64,000 nucleotides of DNA. Origin: Actinacidiphila glaucinigra. Its GTDB lineage: Bacteria; Actinomycetota; Actinomycetes; Streptomycetales; Streptomycetaceae. This document shows, in pieces, positions 33,843 to 42,950 of this stretch (position 1 is the first letter of the stretch; each line of letters opens with the position of its first letter). Below the pieces are notes generated by a model that worked only from the letters and a program-made list of their open reading frames with translations, had not been told where the DNA came from and did no database searches. The position numbers and the translations under genes are program-made. Where the stretch lies: assembly GCF_900188405.1 (NCBI RefSeq), contig NZ_FZOF01000023.1, forward strand, positions 91,579 to 155,578, in the 5' to 3' direction.

Positions 33843-34406
33843 TCACAGATACGGGCCGGTGCGCGCCCCGCCCGGGGCGTTCCCCTCCTCGTCGCCCTCG
33901 TGGCCCACACCGGGCGGCAGCGCGCGGCGCATCTGCTCCAACTGAGCGCGGGCGGCCATCTGCTGGGCGAACAGGGCGGTCTGGATGCCGTGGAAGAGGC
34001 CCTCGAGCCATCCCACCAACTGCGCCTGGGCGATCCGCAGCTCGGCGTCGCTCGGCACGCCGTCCTCGGCGAAGGGCAGCGAGAGCCGCTCCAACTCCTC
34101 GACGAGCTCGGGGGCGAGCCCCGCCTCGAGCTCCTTCACGGAGCTGTGGTGGATCTCCTTCAAGCGCACCCGGCTCGCCTCGTCCAGGGGCGCAGCCTTG
34201 ACCTCTTCCAGGAGCTGCTTGATCATGCTGCCGATCCGCATGACCTTCGCGGGCTGTTCGACCATCTCCGTCACGGGGACCTCGCGCTGCTCGTCGCCTT
34301 CTCCGGCGCGGTCGGCGTGTCCGCCGCCGCCGAGGGCCATCCCGTCCGGGCCGACGACCAGGACCTGCGGGCTCTCCTGCGACCGTTCGTTCATCGGCAT
34401 CTCCAT
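33843..34406 (-). CDS. bpa: Bacterial proteasome activator Bpa
   Basis: A 187-aa all-helical protein of the Bpa (DUF2587) family, which forms ATP-independent rings that open the 20S proteasome. Core: V-T-E-M-V-E-Q-P-A-K-V-M-R-I-G-S-M-I-K-Q, followed by a long helix pair ending A-A-R-A-Q-L-E-Q-M-R-R. The extreme C-terminus is G-P-Y-L; in M. tuberculosis the binding motif is G-Q-Y-L. Start is ATG 34406 (M-E-M-P-M-N-E-R), though GGAG precedes the internal ATG 34394. Its proteasome operon is not in the window. Confidence 0.9.
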   Translation of the reverse strand: MEMPMNERSQESPQVLVVGPDGMALGGGGHADRAGEGDEQREVPVTEMVEQPAKVMRIGSMIKQLLEEVKAAPLDEASRVRLKEIHHSSVKELEAGLAPELVEELERLSLPFAEDGVPSDAELRIAQAQLVGWLEGLFHGIQTALFAQQMAARAQLEQMRRALPPGVGHEGDEEGNAPGGARTGPYL

Positions 34407-34523
34407 GCCGCCATTGTCGCGCACCGGCACCTCTCCGGAATGTCTGCCCCCCACCGCCCCGCGCTACCCCTCCCGGCCGCCCTCGTCCACCGCCGGGCCG
34501 ACCCGGTGCGCGGCGCGAGGGGC

Positions 34524-34883
34524 TCAGCGGCCACGGCGCAGCCGCAGACCGAGGAAGCCCAGGCCCAACCCGATCAGCACCAGCCCCACACCGAGCGGCA
34601 GCACCTCCAGCACCCGCCCCACGGGCGCCCGGACGGCGGCCGGCCCCTGGTCCTGAGGCTCCTCGACGCGGACGGGGAGGGGCGCCGAGGACCGGTCCTC
34701 GTCCGCGCCCGGGGTCGTCTGCGGCGGCTCCGCCCGCCCGGGGTGCCTGCGCCCCTCACCGGACTCACTGCCGGCCAGCCCGGAGGACGCCGCCGGATGG
34801 GGAGGGGGCGGCGCGGCGGCGCCGGTGACCAGGAGGGCGACTCCGGTCACCGTCGCCGCCACGACCACCTTCCGCAACTCCAT
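34524..34883 (-). CDS. Small secreted or membrane-anchored Pro-rich protein
   Basis: A 119-aa protein: signal peptide (M-E-L-R-K then a 20-residue hydrophobic run ending A-A-A), a Pro/Ser/Glu-rich middle with no fold motif, one transmembrane helix (about 91-113) and a basic tail R-L-R-R-G-R. The plan of signal, disordered ectodomain, helix, positive tail resembles sortase-substrate-like anchors but has no L-P-x-T-G motif. Function unknown. Confidence 0.6.
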   Translation of the reverse strand: MELRKVVVAATVTGVALLVTGAAAPPPPHPAASSGLAGSESGEGRRHPGRAEPPQTTPGADEDRSSAPLPVRVEEPQDQGPAAVRAPVGRVLEVLPLGVGLVLIGLGLGFLGLRLRRGR

Positions 34884-34958
34884 GCTTCCAGCGTCACACG
34901 GAGCGTCACGGGCGGCCAGTCGTGCCCGTGGGGGCCGTACCGGCCGTCCGGCGGCGGT

Positions 34959-35930
34959 TCAGAGCGTGAGCAGCACCTTGCCGACGTGGGTACTGGCCTC
35001 GACCAGCCGGTGCGCCTCCGGCGCCTCGCGCACGGGGAGCGTGCGGTCCACGACCGGGCGCACCGCCCCGGACTCCACCAGCGGCCAGACGTGCTCCCGC
35101 ACCGCCGCCACGATGGCCGCCTTCTCCTCCAGCGGCCGTCCGCGCAGCGAGGTCGCGGTGATCGCGGCCCGCTTGGCCAGCATCCTGCCGAGGTCGAGCT
35201 CGCCCTTGACGCCGCCCTGGAGCCCGATGACGGCCAGCCTGCCGTTGACCGCGAGGGCCTCGACGTTCCGGCCCAGGTACTTCGCGCCCATGATGTCGAG
35301 AATGACGTCGGCCCCGCCGAAGGCCTTGCGGACCTCGGCGGTGAAGTCCTGCTCGCGGTAGTTGATCCCGAGGTCCGCGCCCAGCTCGCGGCACTTCGCG
35401 AGCTTGTCCTCGCTGCCCGCGGTGACCGCGACCTTGGCGCCGACCGCCTTGGCCAGCTGGATCGCCATGGTGCCGATGCCGCTGGAACCGCCGTGGACCA
35501 GCAGCGTCTCGCCGGGACGCAGGTGGGCGATCATGAAGACGTTGGACCAGACGGTGCAGACCACCTCGGGCAGGGCCGCCGCCTCGACGAGCCCCACCCC
35601 CTTGGGCACCGGCAGCAGCTGCCCGGCGGGGACGGCGACCTTGCCCGCGTAGCCGCCGCCCGCGAGCAGCGCGCACACCTCGTCGCCCACGGACCAGCCG
35701 CTCACCCCCGGGCCGAGGGCGGCGACACGGCCCGAGCACTCCAGGCCCGGGTAGGGGGACGCGCCGGGCGGCGGGTCGTAGAAGCCCTGCCGCTGCAGCA
35801 GGTCGGCACGGTTGACGGCGGTCGCGGCGACCTCGACCAGCACCTCGCCCTCGGCGGGTACGGGATCGGGGACCTCGGCCCAGACGAGCGCGTCGGGACC
35901 GCCGGGTTCGGGGATGGTGATCGCATGCAT
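34959..35930 (-). CDS. NAD(P)H-quinone oxidoreductase (zinc-free MDR family, PIG3-like)
   Basis: A 323-aa medium-chain reductase. The N-terminal substrate domain lacks zinc-binding cysteines; the Rossmann fold has V-H-G-G-S-S-G-I-G near 146 and N-R-A-D-L-L-Q-R-Q-G-F-Y is typical of quinone oxidoreductase/PIG3 proteins. It should reduce quinones with NADPH, detoxifying electrophiles. It lies 10 bases downstream of the K+ channel stop on the same strand, so it may be at the end of the mobA-moeA-channel transcript. Confidence 0.9.
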   Translation of the reverse strand: MHAITIPEPGGPDALVWAEVPDPVPAEGEVLVEVAATAVNRADLLQRQGFYDPPPGASPYPGLECSGRVAALGPGVSGWSVGDEVCALLAGGGYAGKVAVPAGQLLPVPKGVGLVEAAALPEVVCTVWSNVFMIAHLRPGETLLVHGGSSGIGTMAIQLAKAVGAKVAVTAGSEDKLAKCRELGADLGINYREQDFTAEVRKAFGGADVILDIMGAKYLGRNVEALAVNGRLAVIGLQGGVKGELDLGRMLAKRAAITATSLRGRPLEEKAAIVAAVREHVWPLVESGAVRPVVDRTLPVREAPEAHRLVEASTHVGKVLLTL

Positions 35931-35940
35931 GCCGCCGACG

Positions 35941-37011
35941 CTACCCCTGCGGGACGTGCGACGGGTCGTCCTGACTCGTCCTGTGGATGACGATGAGCCG
36001 ATCGGTCAACTGCAGGGGGCTCGCCTCGGGGTTGTCGTGGTCGAGCAGCCGGTGGCCGCGCTTGACGACCACCACCAGGTCACCGACCTCGCGCGGGTCG
36101 AGCCCGGCCTCCGCCTTGGTGACAGGGCGCTCGATCAGGTCCAGTCCGCTGCCGTAACTGATCAGCTCCTCCATCACCTCGCCGGCGCTCGGGCTGAGCA
36201 TCGACATCCCCAGCAGCCGGCCCGCCGCGCCGGAGCTGGTCACGACGGCGTTGGCGCCCGACTGGCGCAGCAGCGGAGCGTTCTCCTCCTCGCGCACAGA
36301 CGCGACGATGTTGATCCGCTTGTTCAGCTGGCGGGCCGTGAGCGCCACCAGGACGGCGGTGTCGTCCCGTTGCGCGGCGATGATCAGCTCCTTGGCCCGC
36401 TGGATCTCCGCCCGCAGGAGGACGTCGTTGCGGGTCGCGTCGCCGGTGACGCCCGCGAAGCCCGCGGAGACCGCGGACTCCACCGCCTTGGGGTCGGGGT
36501 CGACCACCACGATCCGCTGGGCCGGCACACCGTGCCCGGTCAGCGTCCGGGCCGCCGAACGGCCCTTGGTGCCGTATCCGACGATGACGGTGTGGTCGCG
36601 CACGGCGGACCTCCAGCGCTGCTGCCGGTACTGCTCGCGGGTGCGCTCGGTGAGCACTTCGAGAGTGGTGCCGACGAGGATGATCAGGAAGAGCACGCGC
36701 AGCGGCGTCACCAGGAGCACATTGGTCAGCCGGGCGCTCGCGCTGTACGGGACGACGTCGCCGTAGCCCGTGGTGGAGAGGGTGACGGTGGCGTAGTAGA
36801 CGCAGTCCAGCAGCGACATCGAACCGCCGGCGTTGTCGTGGTAGCCGGCGCGGTCGATGTACACGATCAGCACGGTCAGCGCCATGACCAGCAGGGCCAG
36901 CACGAGCCGCCGGACCACCTGGCGCAGGGGCCCGACGGCGTTCTTGTGGGGCAGGTGCACGATGTCGGCGCCCGCCCGTGCGGTGCCGCGGCCGCGGCCG
37001 GTGTCTCTCAC
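35941..37011 (-). CDS. Potassium channel with RCK (TrkA-N/C) domain
   Basis: A 356-aa two-helix channel: helices at about 33-52 and 95-115, with the selectivity filter T-T-G-Y-G-D at 80-85 between them. The RCK domain (about 140-355) has the Rossmann loop V-G-Y-G-T-K-G-R-S-A and a TrkA-C end, so gating by nucleotide or Ca2+ is likely. The GTG start overlaps the moeA stop by four bases (GTGA). A link with molybdenum-cofactor synthesis is not known. Confidence 0.93.
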   Translation of the reverse strand: MRDTGRGRGTARAGADIVHLPHKNAVGPLRQVVRRLVLALLVMALTVLIVYIDRAGYHDNAGGSMSLLDCVYYATVTLSTTGYGDVVPYSASARLTNVLLVTPLRVLFLIILVGTTLEVLTERTREQYRQQRWRSAVRDHTVIVGYGTKGRSAARTLTGHGVPAQRIVVVDPDPKAVESAVSAGFAGVTGDATRNDVLLRAEIQRAKELIIAAQRDDTAVLVALTARQLNKRINIVASVREEENAPLLRQSGANAVVTSSGAAGRLLGMSMLSPSAGEVMEELISYGSGLDLIERPVTKAEAGLDPREVGDLVVVVKRGHRLLDHDNPEASPLQLTDRLIVIHRTSQDDPSHVPQG

Positions 37012-38381
37012 AGCCGCCCCCAGCCCGTCTCCAGGACGGCCGTCCGGTCGCCCTTCACCGCGCCGCCGGGCGGGACGACGGCCATGCCGTCGGCCGCCGC
37101 GATGCCGCGGAGCATGGCCGGGCCGCTGAAGTGCAGCGGGGCCGCCTGCGACTCCTCGTCGAGGACCACCGGCACCAGGCGGGTGTCGGTGGGGTGGCCG
37201 TGCACGTCACCGGTGAGCCGGGCCTCGTACGCCACCGGGGCCGGTCGGCCCGCGAGCGCGCGCAGCAGGGGAACGGCGAGGGTCAGCACCCCGGAGACGG
37301 CCGCCAGCGGATTCCCCGGCAGGCCCACCAGCCGTCCGCCGCCCGGCAGTTCGGCCAGCAGCATGGGGTGCCCGGGGCGGACCGCGACGCCGTCGACGAG
37401 CAACCGCGCGCCGATGCGCTCCAGTACGGGGTGGACGAAGTCCACCGGGCCGCCCGCGGTGCCGCCCGTGGTGACGACGAGATCGGCGGTGGACGCGGTG
37501 ACGGCGTCCTGCAGCAGGCAGGCGTCGTCCTTCAGCCTCCGGGCGCTGACCGTGCCGGCGCCGAGCGCGGTGAGCCAGCCGGGCAGCAGCGGGCCGAGCG
37601 CGTCCCGCACCCGGCCGGCGCCGGGCGCGCCGGCGTCCAGCAACTCGTCGCCCAGGACGAGGACCTCCACCGACGGCCGTGCGGTGACGGTCAGTTCGTC
37701 GTACCCGGCCGCCGCGGCCAGGCCGAGCACCGCGGGCGTGACCAGCGCGCCGGCCGCCAGCAACTCGTCGCCGCCGCGGCACTCCTGGCCGCGGGGCCGC
37801 ACGTCCTGCCCCGGCCCGGGGCCGCCCCGCGTGGCGTGCAGCAGCCCGTCCGCGGTGATCCGCCCGTGCTCCCGGCGCAGCACCGCGGTCGCGCCGGGGG
37901 GCAGCGCGGCGCCGGTCGCGATGACGGTGGCGTGGCCGTCGAGCAGCGCGGTCGTGGACCGCTGCCCGGCCAGGACGCTGCCTTCCGTGCGCCACGGGCC
38001 GGGGCCCGCGACGGCCCAGCCGTCCATCGCGGAGGTGTCGAAGGAGGGCAGGTCCGTGAGCGCGGTCAGCGGCTCGGCCAGCGCGTGTCCCAGCGCCGCG
38101 TCGAGCGGCAGCGCCAGCCGTCCCAGCGGCCCCGCGGCGGATCCGGCGATGCGCCGAGCCCGCGGCCACGGCAGGTCGTGGCGACCGCTGTGGGAGGCGC
38201 CGTGGGGGTGGGGGAGGGGCGGCGGGGCGCCGTCGGGGCCGCCGCCGGAAGGTGGCTGTACGGGGCCGTGCCGGCCGACGGCCCGCCCGTTGGCCAGGGC
38301 GAGCGCCGCGTCCAGCTCGTCGTCGACGGCGTCCCCGGCACCGGTGTCGCGGGCACCGCCCGCCGCACCCGGCAGGTTCAT
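37008..38381 (-). CDS. moeA: Molybdopterin molybdotransferase MoeA
   Basis: A 457-aa enzyme that inserts molybdate into molybdopterin-AMP. Visible: S-A-M-D-G-W-A (about 147), T-G-A-A-L-P-P-G (about 190), V-V-T-T-G-G-T-A-G-G (MoaB-like domain, about 300) and the final G-L-P-G-N-P-L-A-A-V. The first ~110 residues are Ala/Gly/Pro-rich and longer than in E. coli MoeA. The ATG overlaps the mobA stop by four bases (ATGA). Confidence 0.92.
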   Translation of the reverse strand: MNLPGAAGGARDTGAGDAVDDELDAALALANGRAVGRHGPVQPPSGGGPDGAPPPLPHPHGASHSGRHDLPWPRARRIAGSAAGPLGRLALPLDAALGHALAEPLTALTDLPSFDTSAMDGWAVAGPGPWRTEGSVLAGQRSTTALLDGHATVIATGAALPPGATAVLRREHGRITADGLLHATRGGPGPGQDVRPRGQECRGGDELLAAGALVTPAVLGLAAAAGYDELTVTARPSVEVLVLGDELLDAGAPGAGRVRDALGPLLPGWLTALGAGTVSARRLKDDACLLQDAVTASTADLVVTTGGTAGGPVDFVHPVLERIGARLLVDGVAVRPGHPMLLAELPGGGRLVGLPGNPLAAVSGVLTLAVPLLRALAGRPAPVAYEARLTGDVHGHPTDTRLVPVVLDEESQAAPLHFSGPAMLRGIAAADGMAVVPPGGAVKGDRTAVLETGWGRL

Positions 38382-39292
38382 GCGCCCGGGTCCCCGCTCT
38401 CCGCTTCCTTCGCCCACCGCTCGGCCAGCGCGGCGGCACGCCGGGCGGCCTCCGCGACGGCCTGCTCGCCGCCGCCCGCCGTGGCCGCCGCGTAGCCCAC
38501 CAGGAAGGTGGTCAGCGGTGCGGCGGGGCGGTCGACACCGTGCGCGGCGTCCCGGGCGAGATCGAGGAGCATACGGATGTCGACGTCGAGGTCGATGCCG
38601 AGTTCGGACTTGGCTGCGGTGATCCATTCATCCAACACGCCCCCATGCTCCCTGATACGGGCCCGGGCTGTGGAGAGGTCGTCCCAGGTGTCGCAGTCGA
38701 AGGAGGCCTGCCCGGTGGGGTCGGGCAGCCTCCGCAGGGCCAGTTCACCGGTGAGCAGACGCAACGGCAGCCCGGTGAGGGTCCCGTGCTCGGCGGCGAT
38801 CAGCGCCAGGTGGTGGCGCAGTGCCTCCGTGCGGTAGGCGGCCGCCAGCGTCTGGTCGCGGCCGTCGGGATCGGTGAGCACGACCCCGTCGTCGCCCTCC
38901 GCGCCGCCGCGCAGCTCGGTGAGCAGGGCGTCCGCCGTGGCACGGGAGAGGAACGGCAGATCGGCGGCGAGCACCAGCACCACGTCCGCGGTGACCGGGC
39001 GCAGCCCGGCGGCGAGCGCGGGCAGCGGGCCCCCGCCCGGCGGTTCCTCGCGGGCCCAGGCCACCGGGCGGACAGTGGCGCGGCGCGGGCCGACGACCAC
39101 CGTGGTGGCCGCGCCCGCGCACGCGTCCAGGACACGGTCGATCAGCGCGCGACCGGCGACGGGCAGTCCCGGCTTGTCGGCCCCGCCGAGGCGCCTGGCG
39201 GCGCCGCCGGCGAGGACGACCGCGTCGTAGGGCTGCTCGTACGGTGAAGGCAGCGATGGGTGGTCCCGCGGCTCACGCGGCTCCGGAGTCAT
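38378..39292 (-). CDS. mobA: Molybdenum cofactor guanylyltransferase-like protein fused to DUF6457
   Basis: A 304-aa protein. Residues ~20-200 are a MobA-type nucleotidyltransferase: V-V-L-A-G-G-A-A-R-R-L-G-G-A-D-K (GTP loop) and L-V-L-A-A-D-L-P-F-L (metal site). A C-terminal helical DUF6457 domain (about 215-300, V-L-D-E-W then A-A-A-T-A-G-G-G) is the fusion typical of actinobacteria. It transfers a nucleotide to molybdopterin. First of a tightly overlapping set mobA-moeA-channel. Its start lacks a strong ribosome site. Confidence 0.88.
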   Translation of the reverse strand: MTPEPREPRDHPSLPSPYEQPYDAVVLAGGAARRLGGADKPGLPVAGRALIDRVLDACAGAATTVVVGPRRATVRPVAWAREEPPGGGPLPALAAGLRPVTADVVLVLAADLPFLSRATADALLTELRGGAEGDDGVVLTDPDGRDQTLAAAYRTEALRHHLALIAAEHGTLTGLPLRLLTGELALRRLPDPTGQASFDCDTWDDLSTARARIREHGGVLDEWITAAKSELGIDLDVDIRMLLDLARDAAHGVDRPAAPLTTFLVGYAAATAGGGEQAVAEAARRAAALAERWAKEAESGDPGA

Positions 39293-39320
39293 GCCCGGAG
39301 TATCGCCCACCGTGACGTGT

Positions 39321-40658
39321 TCACACCGCCCGGAGCAGCACCGCCGGCTGTTCCACGCAGTCCGCGACGAAGCGGAGGAAGCCGCCCGCCGTGCCGCCGT
39401 CGCACACCCGGTGGTCGAAGGTGAACGACAACTGGACCACCTGGCGCACCGCCAGTTCGCCCCGGTGCACCCACGGCTTGGGGGTGATCCGGCCGACGCC
39501 GAGCATCGCGGCCTCGGGGTGGTTGATGATCGGCGTGGAGCCGTCGACACCGAACACGCCGTAGTTGTTGAGCGTGAAGGTGCCGCCGGTCAGCTGGGCC
39601 GGGGTCAGTGCGCCGGAGCGGGCCGCCTCGGTGAGCCGGCCGATCTCCGCCGACAGCTCCTCCGTGCTGCGCCGGTGGGCGTCCCGCACGACCGGCACCA
39701 CCAGACCGCGTTCGGTCTGCGCCGCGAAGCCGATGTGCACCTCCGGCAGCACGACGATCTCGCCGCGCCCGGTGTCCACCGTGGAGTTGAGCTCCGGGTA
39801 GCGGGCGAGGGCCGCCGCGCAGATCCGCGCGAACAGCGCGAGGACGGAGACCTTGGGACCGCCCGCGGCGTTCATCGCCGCCCGTGCCGCGAGCAGTTCC
39901 GTCGCGTCGGCGTCCACCCAGCAGGTGGCGTCGGGGATCTCCCGCCGGCTGCGGCCGAGCTTCTCTGCCACGGCCCCGCGAATGCCGCGCAGCGGGATGC
40001 GGGTGCCCTCGGCGGGGGCCGCGGGCGCCGCGGGGGCGGCGGGGGCGGCCGCGGTGACCGGCGCCGTGGAGACGGCGGTGATGGCCCGTTCCACGTCGGA
40101 GCGCAGGATCAGACCGTCGGGACCGGAACCCGTCAGCACGCGCAGGTCGAGCCCGTGCTCACGGGCCCTGCGCCGCACCAGCGGGGAGATGACGGCCACG
40201 GGACCCTCGTGCCGGACCGGCACGGCGGCCACCGGAGCGGCAGCAGCCACCGGGGCCGGAGCGGCCGCTGGGGCACCCGGCGCCGGACGCACCCGGCGGC
40301 GGCGGGCCGCGGGGCCGCTGGTCCCGTAACCGACCAGCACGTTGCCGGACCCGGAGTCGCCGTCGGCCGGGGCGGCCGGGACGGTGGCGGCGGTGGGCGT
40401 CTGCCCGTCGGGGGAGCCGACCGCGACGGTCAGCAGCGGCCGCCCGACGTCGAGGGTCTGGCCCTCCTCGCCGAAGCGCGCGGTGACCACGCCGCCGTAG
40501 GGGCAGGGCACCTCGACCACGGCCTTGGCCGTCTCGACCTCGACGACCGGCTGGTCGATGGCGACGACGTCGCCGACCTGCACCATCCAGCGCACGATCT
40601 CGGCCTCGGTCAGTCCCTCACCCAGGTCGGGGAGGGCGAACTCGCGGACGACGGCCAT
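39321..40658 (-). CDS. bkdC: Branched-chain alpha-keto acid dehydrogenase E2, copy 2
   Basis: A 445-aa lipoyl acyltransferase with one lipoyl domain (K45 in V-E-T-A-K-A-V-V), subunit-binding segment (L-R-S-D-V-E-R-A, about 185) and catalytic F-T-F-D-H-R-V-C-D-G. The ATG has GGAGGAGGCG upstream and overlaps the E1 beta stop by one base. Residues differ clearly from copy 1 throughout the hinge and in the active-site tail, so it is a paralogue, not a recent duplicate. Confidence 0.92.
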   Translation of the reverse strand: MAVVREFALPDLGEGLTEAEIVRWMVQVGDVVAIDQPVVEVETAKAVVEVPCPYGGVVTARFGEEGQTLDVGRPLLTVAVGSPDGQTPTAATVPAAPADGDSGSGNVLVGYGTSGPAARRRRVRPAPGAPAAAPAPVAAAAPVAAVPVRHEGPVAVISPLVRRRAREHGLDLRVLTGSGPDGLILRSDVERAITAVSTAPVTAAAPAAPAAPAAPAEGTRIPLRGIRGAVAEKLGRSRREIPDATCWVDADATELLAARAAMNAAGGPKVSVLALFARICAAALARYPELNSTVDTGRGEIVVLPEVHIGFAAQTERGLVVPVVRDAHRRSTEELSAEIGRLTEAARSGALTPAQLTGGTFTLNNYGVFGVDGSTPIINHPEAAMLGVGRITPKPWVHRGELAVRQVVQLSFTFDHRVCDGGTAGGFLRFVADCVEQPAVLLRAV

Positions 40659-41683
40659 CACGCCTCCTCCCACTGCAGGCGCCCGACCGCATCGAGGATG
40701 CGGTCGACACCGGGCAGGTGGTGCCGCTCCAGCATCGGCGGCGGGTAGGGGATGTCGAAGCCGGCGACCCGCAGGACCGGAGCCTCCAGGTGGTGGAAGC
40801 AGCGCTCGGTGACCCGGGCGGCGATCTCGGCGCCGACGCCCCCGAAGCCGGAGGCCTCGTGGACGACGACCGCGCGGCCGGTGCGGCGCACCGAGGCACT
40901 GACCGTCTCGTCGTCGAAGGGCACCAGGCTGCGCAGGTCGACGACCTCCAGGTCCCAGCCCTCCTGCACGGCGGCCTCGGCCGCCTCCAGGCAGACCGGG
41001 AGCGACGGGCCGTACGTGATGAGGGTGGCGGAGCGGCCGGTGCGGCGGACGACGGCCCTTCCGATGGGGGCCACCTCCTCCGGCGCGTCCGCCGACCAGT
41101 CGGCCTTGGACCAATACAGCCGCTTCGGCTCGAGGAAGATCACCGGGTCGTCGGAGGCGATCGAGGCCCTCAGCAGCCCGTAGGCGTCCGCCACCGTGGC
41201 GGGGGTGACGACGTGGAGACCGGGGGTGTGCGTGTAGTACGCCTCGGACGCGTCGCTGTGGTGCTCGACACCGCCGATGCCGCCGCCGTAGGGCACGCGG
41301 ATGGTGATGGGCAGCGGCATGGCGCCGCGCGTGCGGTTGCGCATCTTGGCGACGTGGCTGACCAGCTGCTCGAACGCCGGGTAGGCGAAGGCGTCGAACT
41401 GCATCTCGACCACGGGGCGCATGCCGTACATCGCCATGCCCACGGCCGTGCCGAGGATGCCGGCCTCGGCGAGCGGGGTGTCGGTGCAGCGGCTGTCGCC
41501 GAACTCCTTGGCGAGGCCGTCGGTGATCCGGAAGACACCGCCGAGGGTGCCGATGTCCTCGCCGAAGAGGTGGACGGACGGGTCCTCGGCGAGGGAGTCG
41601 CGCAGCGCGCGGTTGAGCGCCTGGGCCATGGTGGCCGGCTTGCGTCCGGCGGCCACGGGGGTCGCGGTGGTGGCGGTGCTCAT
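40658..41683 (-). CDS. bkdB: Branched-chain alpha-keto acid dehydrogenase E1 beta, copy 2
   Basis: A 341-aa transketolase-type subunit with F-G-E-D-I-G-T-L-G-G-V-F, V-E-M-Q-F-D-A-F-A-Y-P, Y-G-G-G-I-G-G-V-E-H-H and V-V-D-L-R-S-L-V-P-F-D. It starts at an ATG that overlaps the E1 alpha stop (ATGA) and ends on the E2 start (TGATG); the operon is thus fully coupled. The N-terminus is 15 residues longer than in copy 1. Confidence 0.93.
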   Translation of the reverse strand: MSTATTATPVAAGRKPATMAQALNRALRDSLAEDPSVHLFGEDIGTLGGVFRITDGLAKEFGDSRCTDTPLAEAGILGTAVGMAMYGMRPVVEMQFDAFAYPAFEQLVSHVAKMRNRTRGAMPLPITIRVPYGGGIGGVEHHSDASEAYYTHTPGLHVVTPATVADAYGLLRASIASDDPVIFLEPKRLYWSKADWSADAPEEVAPIGRAVVRRTGRSATLITYGPSLPVCLEAAEAAVQEGWDLEVVDLRSLVPFDDETVSASVRRTGRAVVVHEASGFGGVGAEIAARVTERCFHHLEAPVLRVAGFDIPYPPPMLERHHLPGVDRILDAVGRLQWEEA

Positions 41684-42780
41684 GACTGTGCCTCGGCCTC
41701 CAGCTCGGCCCTCAGCATCGCGGCCTGCTCGCGCAGCTGCGGGGTGGGCTCGGCGTAGACGTGTGCGAACAGGTCCATCGGGTCGAGGACGGCGTCCTCG
41801 TTCATCCGCTCGCGCAGCGCGGCGGCCATCCGCTCCGCATCCTGCTCGGTGTCGCGGACCATCGCGTCGTCGAGGAGGTCGCGCTCGCGCATCGCGCGCT
41901 CGAGCACGGCGATCGGGTCGTGCTCGCGCCAGGCCTCGACCTCGGCGTCCTCCCGGTAGCGGGTGGCGTCGTCGGCGTTGGTGTGGGCGTCCATGCGGTA
42001 GGTGATCGCCTCCACCAGGGTCGGCCCGCCGCCTTCGCGGGCGCGGGCCACGGCCTCGGTGAGCACGGCGTGGACGGCCGCGATGTCGTTGCCGTCGACG
42101 AGCCGGCCGGGGATCCCGTAGCCGACGGCCTTGTGGGCCAGCGACGGGGCGGCGGTCTGCTTGGCGAGCGGCACCGAGATGGCGAAGCCGTTGTTCTGCA
42201 CGAGGAAGACGACGGGGGAGCGCCACACGGCGGCGAAGTTCAGCGCCTCGTGGAAGTCGCCCTCGCTGGTGCCTCCGTCGCCGACCATGGCGAGCGCCAC
42301 CACGTCGTCGCCCTTGAGCCTGGCGGCGTGCGCGAGGCCCACGGCGTGCGGCAGCTGGGTGGCCAGCGGTGTGCTGAGCGGGGCGACCCGGTGCTCGCGC
42401 GGGTCGTAACCGGTGTGCCAGTCGCCGCGCAGCAGCGTCAGCGCCTCGACGGGGTCGACGCCGCGGGCGACGGCGGCGAGGGTGTCGCGATAGCTGGGGA
42501 ACAGCCAGTCCCGGGGCTCGAGGGCGAGCGCCGCGGCGACCTCGCACGCCTCCTGGCCGGTGCTGGAGGGGTAGACGGCGAGCCTGCCCTGCTTGGTGAG
42601 CGCGGTGGCCTGCCGGTTGTAGCGGCGGCCGCGCACCAGCTGTCCGTACATCGTGGTCAGCAGTCCGGCGTCGAGCGCACCTGCTTCGGGGGTGCCGAGC
42701 AGTCGGTACGGCTCAGGGTCGGGCAGCAGCGGCGCCGGGTCGGTGCGGGGTTGCCAGACGTGCTGGTCCAGGACGGTCAT
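41680..42780 (-). CDS. bkdA: Branched-chain alpha-keto acid dehydrogenase E1 alpha, copy 2
   Basis: A 366-aa thiamine diphosphate-binding subunit, with G-D-G-G-T-S-E-G-D and V-Q-N-N (cofactor motif, about 190-225) and Y-R-M-D-A-H-T-N-A-D-D. The ATG at 42778-42780 has GAGGAGGT 8-15 bases before it. It heads the second bkd operon. Upstream are an ACCGA-N4-TCGGT palindrome and a divergent Lrp regulator, so both activator and TetR-type control are possible. Confidence 0.93.
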   Translation of the reverse strand: MTVLDQHVWQPRTDPAPLLPDPEPYRLLGTPEAGALDAGLLTTMYGQLVRGRRYNRQATALTKQGRLAVYPSSTGQEACEVAAALALEPRDWLFPSYRDTLAAVARGVDPVEALTLLRGDWHTGYDPREHRVAPLSTPLATQLPHAVGLAHAARLKGDDVVALAMVGDGGTSEGDFHEALNFAAVWRSPVVFLVQNNGFAISVPLAKQTAAPSLAHKAVGYGIPGRLVDGNDIAAVHAVLTEAVARAREGGGPTLVEAITYRMDAHTNADDATRYREDAEVEAWREHDPIAVLERAMRERDLLDDAMVRDTEQDAERMAAALRERMNEDAVLDPMDLFAHVYAEPTPQLREQAAMLRAELEAEAQS

Positions 42781-42834
42781 CGCGAGCACCTCCTCGTGGG
42801 CGTGTTCGATCGGTGGAGCGGGTATCGCTCCCCT

Positions 42835-42848
42835 ACCGATTGTTCGGT
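42835..42848. promoter_or_regulatory. ACCGA-N4-TCGGT palindrome before the second bkd operon
   Basis: ACCGATTGTTCGGT lies 55 bases upstream of bkdA and 103 bases upstream of the Lrp gene. The same motif with the same spacing precedes paaN 3.6 kb away; the TetR gene between the two loci is the likely binder. Confidence 0.6.
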
Positions 42849-42950
42849 CGCCGGAGGCATTTTGGCTACAGGTGTGTCCCGCCTGTGGACAAACGGTTCT
42901 CCACACCCTGAGATGGAGCCAGTACGTCCATGCTAGGGAGGCTCGGGGGC

